Positions 63,800 to 64,000 of a DNA stretch of 64,000 nt are shown one piece after another. Origin of the DNA: Dipylidium caninum (lineage: Eukaryota > Platyhelminthes > Cestoda > Cyclophyllidea > Dipylidiidae). The position numbers were made by a program, and so were the translations under genes. The first letter of the stretch is position 1, and every line of letters begins with the position of its first letter. The stretch covers positions 868,001 to 932,000 of the forward strand of contig QEYB01000715.1 of the NCBI GenBank assembly GCA_017562135.1, written 5' to 3'. Below the pieces are notes generated by a model. It worked only from the letters and a program-made list of their open reading frames with translations. It was not told where the DNA came from and did not search any database.

Positions 63800-64000
63800 G
63801 GCGACAATACAGGCCACATCAATTCCTGCTTTTTACTTTGCGCGAGCGTCTTGGGTTGACAGGCGAGTCGGTGGAGTGTTGGCACGTCGCCTTAGTTCCA
63901 CTGTCTCCGGCGGAGGCGCGGCGGTTGGTCCGTCCGATCCACCACACGCCTCTCTCCACCTCGCCCACGTTGACTTAGCGCAGTTGTGCCCGCTGCCTCC
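63800..64000 (+). CDS. candidate further EXOC2 exon running off the window
   Basis: A pyrimidine-containing acceptor (GACTTTAATTACAG) precedes a frame that stays open to the window end. Its phase fits the phase-2 end of the exon at 56133, giving SG then ATIQATSIPAFYFARASW. The predicted piece has no strong match to the Sec5 C-terminus that I can see, so the assignment rests on phase and strand alone. Confidence 0.25.

Overview
This is an animal nuclear window with spliced genes on both strands. It is most likely from a flatworm and probably a tapeworm. Three things point that way. Protein-coding exons are recognisable only after splicing. Several introns are extremely short (34, 34, 35 and probably 37 nt) alongside introns of several kb. 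The NME7-like gene has no start codon of its own: its first exon begins at a splice acceptor with codons matching family residues 2 onward, as expected where the flatworm spliced leader supplies the AUG. The species call is an inference; nothing here names the species.

Layout, left to right. Positions 1-7950 (+) hold the 3' part of SMG1, the nonsense-mediated decay PI3K-like kinase, from the FAT region through the kinase domain to the FATC tail; the 5' part lies outside the window. About 7.95-18.1 kb has no recognisable gene but carries CT tracts, alternating CG/TG tracts and homeodomain-type palindromes upstream of an NK1-class (NKX1/slouch) homeobox gene at 18.1-20.35 kb (+). Convergent with it is a Dlg-type MAGUK (-), 21.7-31.6 kb, with SH3, HOOK and guanylate-kinase regions but no PDZ exon seen. 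RAD23 (-) follows at 32.97-34.66 kb. A small four-exon secreted LDL-receptor-class-A protein resembling invertebrate prohormone-4 (-) lies at 37.98-41.02 kb. NME7 (+) is at 43.6-45.3 kb and is tail to tail with GTF2F2/RAP30 (-) at 45.6-47.2 kb. GTF2F2 is head to head with EXOC2/Sec5 (+), which runs from 47.7 kb to at least 56.1 kb and probably leaves the window on the right.

The genes do not form a pathway. They are mostly conserved housekeeping genes (mRNA surveillance, proteasome shuttling/DNA repair, general transcription, exocytosis), with one ciliary-type kinase gene, one polarity scaffold, one developmental regulator and one candidate neuropeptide precursor. Exon joins below were chosen by homology, GT-AG (or GC-AG) sites and codon phase; most are phase-consistent, and unresolved ones are flagged. 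The observations I consider most worth following are the leader-supplied start codon of NME7, the micro-introns (including one inside the NK1 gene just before the homeobox), the apparently PDZ-less Dlg, the prohormone-4-like gene, and an inverted pair of about 0.8 kb repeats in introns of two different genes.
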